Shown piece after piece: positions 32,481-37,930 of a DNA stretch of 37,930 bases. The notes beneath the pieces are model-generated. The model was given only the letters and a program-made list of their open reading frames with translations, had not been told where the DNA came from and ran no database searches. This stretch comes from Burkholderiales bacterium PBB2 (GTDB lineage Bacteria > Pseudomonadota > Gammaproteobacteria > Burkholderiales > Burkholderiaceae_C). The number at the start of each line of letters is the position of its first letter. The first letter of the stretch is position 1. Location of the stretch: positions 1 through 37,930 of the forward strand of contig NKIM01000043.1 of NCBI GenBank assembly GCA_002255955.1, given 5' to 3'. The translations under genes were made by a program, and so were the position numbers.

Positions 32481-33371
32481 ATGGCAGCCGAAGGACACGC
32501 GCCGAACGCGGGCGAATACATCCAGCATCACTTGCAGCACATGCAAGTGAACTTTGCGGGCCAAGCGGTCAAGCAAACCGACATCGTCGATTTCAGCCTG
32601 TTCAACCTCGACTCGCTGATCTACTCGGTGCTGCTGGGCGTGATCGGCTGCTTCTTCCTGTGGCGCGCCGCGCGCAAGGCCACGTCGGGCGTGCCGGGCC
32701 GCTTCCAGGCTGCCGTGGAAATCCTGGCTGAAATGGTTGAGAACCAAGCCAAGGGCGTGATCCACAACGCCGCCAGCCGCAAGGTGATCTCGCCCCTGGC
32801 GCTGACCGTCTTCGTCTGGATCTTCCTGATGAACTTCATGGACATGCTGCCGGTCGATCTGCTGCCGGTTGCCTGGACCCACGCTTACGCCGCCATGGGC
32901 CATGACGCACACCACGCTTACATGCGTGTCGTGCCCTCGGCCGACCTGTCGACCACCCTGGGCCTGTCCACCAGCGTGCTGCTGGTGTGCTTCTGGTACA
33001 GCGTGAAGATCAAGGGCATTGGCGGCTGGACGCATGAACTGCTGGCTGCGCCCTTCGGCGACAAGTGGTTCCTGTATCCGATCAATTTCCTGATGCAGAT
33101 GATCGAGTTCGCGGCCAAGACCGTGTCTCACGGCATGCGACTGTTCGGCAATATGTTTGCCGGCGAACTGGTGTTCATGCTGATTGCCTTGATGGGCGGT
33201 GTGTGGGCCTGGGAGCTGAACCCCTTGTCGGGCGGCTTCTGGCTGGGTCTGGGTCACTTGGTGGCAGGTACGGTGTGGACGCTGTTCCACATCCTGATCA
33301 TCACCTTGCAGGCCTTCATCTTCATGATGCTGACCCTGATCTACACCGGCCAGGCGCACGACGCGCACTGA
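32481..33371 (+). CDS. atpB: ATP synthase Fo subunit a
   Basis: Stator subunit a that forms the proton half-channels against the c-ring. It has 296 residues and five or six membrane segments. The essential Arg is in the SHGMRLFGNMFAGEL motif, and the C-terminal LFHILIITLQAFIFMMLTLIY helix is typical. The N-terminal region EYIQHHLQHMQVNF is the usual proteobacterial opening. The ATG at 32481 follows the atpI TGA after two bases. An open frame upstream to 32400 overlaps atpI and is not used. Confidence 0.98.
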   Translation: MAAEGHAPNAGEYIQHHLQHMQVNFAGQAVKQTDIVDFSLFNLDSLIYSVLLGVIGCFFLWRAARKATSGVPGRFQAAVEILAEMVENQAKGVIHNAASRKVISPLALTVFVWIFLMNFMDMLPVDLLPVAWTHAYAAMGHDAHHAYMRVVPSADLSTTLGLSTSVLLVCFWYSVKIKGIGGWTHELLAAPFGDKWFLYPINFLMQMIEFAAKTVSHGMRLFGNMFAGELVFMLIALMGGVWAWELNPLSGGFWLGLGHLVAGTVWTLFHILIITLQAFIFMMLTLIYTGQAHDAH

Positions 33372-33692
<321 letters not shown>

Positions 33693-33730
33693 TTGAACGG
33701 CCAACCTTTCACGGTTGAAAGGATCGTGCT

Positions 33731-34201
33731 GTGAATATCAACGCAACCCTGTTCCTGCAAGCGATCGTTTTTGCGATCCTTGTTTGGTTCACCATGCGCT
33801 TCATCTGGCCGCCGATCACCAAGGCGCTGGATGAGCGTGCGCAGAAGATCGCCGACGGTCTGAAGGCGGCTGAACTGGCCAAGTCTGAATTGGCCACGGC
33901 CAACAAGAAGGTCGACGAGCAACTGGCCCAAGCGCGCGGTGAAACCACCAAGCAATTGGCTGACGCTGAAAAGCGTGCCGCTGCCATCGTGGACGCTGCC
34001 AAAGTGCGTGCAGAAGAAGAAGGCGCCAAGATCGTGGCCGCTGCCAAGGCTGAAGCCGAGCAGCAAGCCGCACGTGCCCGTGAGGCCCTGCGCGAGCAGG
34101 TCGCCGCACTGGCCGTCAAGGGTGCCGAGCAAATTCTGCAGCGCGAGGTCAACGCCAGCGTCCATGCCGAGTTGCTGGGCCGTCTGAAGACGGAGCTGTA
34201 A
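33731..34201 (+). CDS. atpF: ATP synthase Fo subunit b
   Basis: Peripheral stalk subunit of 156 residues, matching the E. coli length. One N-terminal membrane helix (about 5-25, [17 protein letters not shown]) is followed by a long charged Ala/Glu/Lys-rich coiled coil that reaches the F1 head. GTG start at 33731 with AAAGGAT upstream. Two bases separate it from atpH. Confidence 0.97.
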   Translation: MNINATLFLQAIVFAILVWFTMRFIWPPITKALDERAQKIADGLKAAELAKSELATANKKVDEQLAQARGETTKQLADAEKRAAAIVDAAKVRAEEEGAKIVAAAKAEAEQQAARAREALREQVAALAVKGAEQILQREVNASVHAELLGRLKTEL

Positions 34202-34203
34202 TC

Positions 34204-34737
34204 ATGGCTGAGCTCGCAACCATTGCCCGTCCTTACGCGGAAGCGCTCTACCAAGTGGCGCTGAAGTCTGACGTCAAGGCCTGGGGCCAGCAGATTTCTG
34301 CGCTGGCCCAGGTGGCGCAAGACGCCGAGCTGCGCCAGTTCGCTGACAGCCCCAAGGCCCAGCCCGAGCAAGTGCTTGCCATCATGACGGCAGCCACGGG
34401 CCTGGCCTTGGCCGACGGCATGCAGAGCTTTCTGCGTGAAGTGATCGCCAATGGTCGCCTGGCAGCCTTGCCGGCCGTGGCAGCGCAGTTTCATGCGCTC
34501 GCCAATGCCGCCGCAGGTGTGGCTGATGCGACCATTTACAGCGCCTACCCGATCGAGCCGGCTCAGCTGGCCGAAGTCGTGGCGGCGCTGGAAAAGCGCT
34601 TCGCTCGCAAGCTGCAAGCCCAAGTCACGCTGGAGCCGGCATTGATTGGCGGCATCCGGGTGGTGGTTGGCGATGAGGTGCTCGACACCTCGGTCAAGTC
34701 CCGCCTGGAGCGCATGAAAGTGGCGCTCACCGCCTGA
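34204..34737 (+). CDS. atpH: ATP synthase F1 subunit delta
   Basis: Connects the peripheral stalk to the F1 head. The 177-residue product has the start [15 protein letters not shown] and the C-terminal [23 protein letters not shown] found in the OSCP/delta family. ATG two bases after the atpF stop. The 92-bp gap before atpA has no terminator. Confidence 0.97.
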   Translation: MAELATIARPYAEALYQVALKSDVKAWGQQISALAQVAQDAELRQFADSPKAQPEQVLAIMTAATGLALADGMQSFLREVIANGRLAALPAVAAQFHALANAAAGVADATIYSAYPIEPAQLAEVVAALEKRFARKLQAQVTLEPALIGGIRVVVGDEVLDTSVKSRLERMKVALTA

Positions 34738-34829
34738 GTTTCGGGCACGAGCGCAACGCCACCCCCTTTCGTTCATCCCTGTGTCTACCGCTCTGGCAAC
34801 AGACGCTAGTCCAGATGGGAGCCATAGCA

Positions 34830-36383
34830 ATGAATTTGAATCCTGCTGAAATTTCCGAAGTCATCAAGTCCCGCATCGAGGGTCTGGGTGCATCGACGGA
34901 CGTCCGCAACCAGGGCACGGTCGTGTCCGTGTCCGACGGCATCTGCCGCATCCATGGTCTGTCTGACGTGATGCAAGGCGAAATGCTGGAGTTCCCGGCC
35001 GGTGCCGATGGCAAGCCGACCTACGGCCTGGCTCTGAACCTCGAGCGCGACTCCGTCGGCGCCGTGATTCTGGGCGCGTACGAGCACATCTCCGAAGGCA
35101 ACACCGTCAAGTGCACGGGTCGCATTCTGGAAGTGCCCGTCGGCCCCGAGCTGGTGGGTCGCGTCGTCAACGCCCTGGGCGAGCCGATCGACGGCAAGGG
35201 CCCGATCAACGCCAAGCTGACCGACGTGATCGAAAAGGTCGCACCGGGCGTGATCGCACGTAAGTCCGTGGACCAGCCGGTGCAAACCGGTCTGAAGTCC
35301 ATCGACTCCATGGTGCCCGTCGGCCGTGGCCAGCGCGAGCTGATCATCGGTGACCGCCAGACCGGCAAGACCGCCGTCGCCATCGACGCCATCCTGGCCC
35401 AGAAGGGTCAGAACATGACCTGTATCTACGTCGCGATCGGCCAGAAGGCTTCGTCGATCAAGAACGTGGTGCGTGCTCTGGAAGCCAACGGCGCGATGGA
35501 CTACACCATCGTCGTGGCCGCCTCTGCGTCTGAATCGGCAGCCATGCAGTACGTCTCGGCCTACTCGGGCTGCACGATGGGCGAGTACTTCCGCGACCGC
35601 GGTCAAGATGCGCTGATCATTTATGACGATCTGTCCAAGCAAGCTGTGGCCTACCGTCAGGTCTCGCTGCTGCTGCGCCGTCCGCCGGGCCGTGAAGCCT
35701 ACCCGGGCGACGTGTTCTACCTGCACAGCCGTCTGCTGGAGCGTGCCGCTCGCGTGAATGCCGACTACGTCGAAGCATTCACCAAGGGTGAAGTGAAGGG
35801 CAAGACCGGTTCGCTGACCGCTCTGCCCATCATCGAAACCCAAGCCGGTGACGTGTCCGCCTTCGTGCCGACCAACGTGATCTCGATCACCGACGGCCAG
35901 ATCTTCCTGGAAACCAATCTGTTCAACGCCGGCATCCGCCCCGCGATCAACGCCGGTATCTCGGTGTCGCGCGTCGGTGGCGCTGCTCAGACCAAGCTGA
36001 TCAAGGGCCTGTCCGGCGGTATCCGTACCGACCTGGCGCAGTACCGTGAACTGGCTGCGTTCGCGCAGTTCGCTTCCGATCTGGACGAGTCCACCCGCAA
36101 GCAGCTGGACCGCGGTGCCCGCGTGACCGAACTGCTGAAGCAAGCTCAGTACTCGCCGCTGCCGATCAGCCTGATGGCTGCCACGCTGTACGCGGTGAAC
36201 AAGGGCTTCATGGACAGCCTGGACGTGAAGAAGGTTCTGGCTTTCGAACACGGCCTGCACCAGTTCCTGAAGACCAGCCACGCCGCTCTGCTGGCCAAGC
36301 TGGAAGCCGACAAGGCCATGGACAAGGATGCGGAAACCGAGTTGAACGCCGCCATCACGACGTTCAAGAAGTCCTTCGCTTAA
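34830..36383 (+). CDS. atpA: ATP synthase F1 subunit alpha
   Basis: Non-catalytic nucleotide-binding subunit of the alpha3beta3 hexamer. The 517 residues start at the ATG at 34830 ([17 protein letters not shown]), where GGGAG lies about eight bases upstream; an ATG at 34815 would add five residues. The P-loop is GDRQTGKT at 174-181. [17 protein letters not shown] and the arginine region are present. All landmarks are intact. Confidence 0.98.
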   Translation: MNLNPAEISEVIKSRIEGLGASTDVRNQGTVVSVSDGICRIHGLSDVMQGEMLEFPAGADGKPTYGLALNLERDSVGAVILGAYEHISEGNTVKCTGRILEVPVGPELVGRVVNALGEPIDGKGPINAKLTDVIEKVAPGVIARKSVDQPVQTGLKSIDSMVPVGRGQRELIIGDRQTGKTAVAIDAILAQKGQNMTCIYVAIGQKASSIKNVVRALEANGAMDYTIVVAASASESAAMQYVSAYSGCTMGEYFRDRGQDALIIYDDLSKQAVAYRQVSLLLRRPPGREAYPGDVFYLHSRLLERAARVNADYVEAFTKGEVKGKTGSLTALPIIETQAGDVSAFVPTNVISITDGQIFLETNLFNAGIRPAINAGISVSRVGGAAQTKLIKGLSGGIRTDLAQYRELAAFAQFASDLDESTRKQLDRGARVTELLKQAQYSPLPISLMAATLYAVNKGFMDSLDVKKVLAFEHGLHQFLKTSHAALLAKLEADKAMDKDAETELNAAITTFKKSFA

Positions 36384-36393
36384 TGCCCATGAC

Positions 36394-36427
36394 GGGGCGG
36401 AACAAGCACCACGCGCTGAACCGCCCC
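36394..36427 (+). other. Intercistronic stem-loop between atpA and atpG
   Basis: GGGGCGG (36394-36400) pairs with CCGCCCC (36421-36427) around a 20-base loop. The atpG Shine-Dalgarno (AGGAG) begins eight bases downstream. It lacks a T-run, so mRNA processing, stabilisation or modulation of atpG translation is more likely than termination. Confidence 0.55.
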
Positions 36428-36445
36428 ATCTGAACAGGAGAAATC

Positions 36446-37930
<1,485 letters not shown>

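Overview
The window is high-GC chromosomal DNA from a betaproteobacterium of the order Burkholderiales, probably the Roseateles/Rubrivivax/Leptothrix side of the order. This is inferred from the complete-looking atpIBEFHAGD order with a long AtpI, the Acidithiobacillus-type GshA, two PEP-CTERM surface proteins, the glutathione-dependent formaldehyde pathway and the family resemblance of the other genes. Gene density is high and base composition looks uniform. I see no insertion sequence, phage, integrase, CRISPR array, rRNA or tRNA. Most of the window reads as housekeeping and metabolic core, not an accessory island.

Layout. 1-56: last codons of an unknown gene, then a multi-armed intergenic hairpin element (59-217). 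336-3208: a stand-alone response regulator (-), glutamate-cysteine ligase gshA (+) and a LysR regulator (-). 3343-8568: a TonB-dependent outer-membrane receptor and a secreted S9 prolyl-oligopeptidase-type peptidase, which may form a peptide uptake/processing unit. 8611-13568: potassium transporter kup, a class II glutamine amidotransferase (-), a BenE-type transporter and glutathione synthetase gshB. 13658-18993: two PEP-CTERM proteins (-) bracketing the formaldehyde pair frmA-fghA, a 48-residue basic protein (-) and a membrane diguanylate cyclase. 19251-23468: ABC-F ATPase uup with a small membrane protein, then a translationally coupled receiver protein and FAH-type hydratase (-), then a small putative lipoprotein under a promoter overlapped by a perfect palindrome.

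23500-28555 is the most system-like part. A MocR-type (GntR/aminotransferase) regulator is divergent from an operon of Asp/Glu racemase, PLP aminotransferase, PhzF-like isomerase and glutathione S-transferase. The 73-bp divergent region carries two tandem 10-bp repeats and one inverted copy, a convincing candidate operator. The racemase has the asymmetric Thr83/Cys197 active site of the E. coli YgeA type.

28585-31506: a cytochrome c' (-) divergent from a cytochrome b561, a GNAT acetyltransferase and an SMP-30/gluconolactonase protein. 31707-37930: the F1Fo ATP synthase operon from a near-consensus promoter through atpI, B, E, F, H, A, G and the first 181 codons of atpD, which runs off the right edge.

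Functional links: gshA, gshB, frmA, fghA and the GST all belong to glutathione metabolism, although gshA and gshB lie about 10 kb apart. No wholly new defence or mobile system is visible. The best candidates for something undescribed are the MocR-racemase-PhzF cassette, the receiver protein with an extra C-terminal domain, the palindrome-controlled small lipoprotein and the multi-armed element at the left end.
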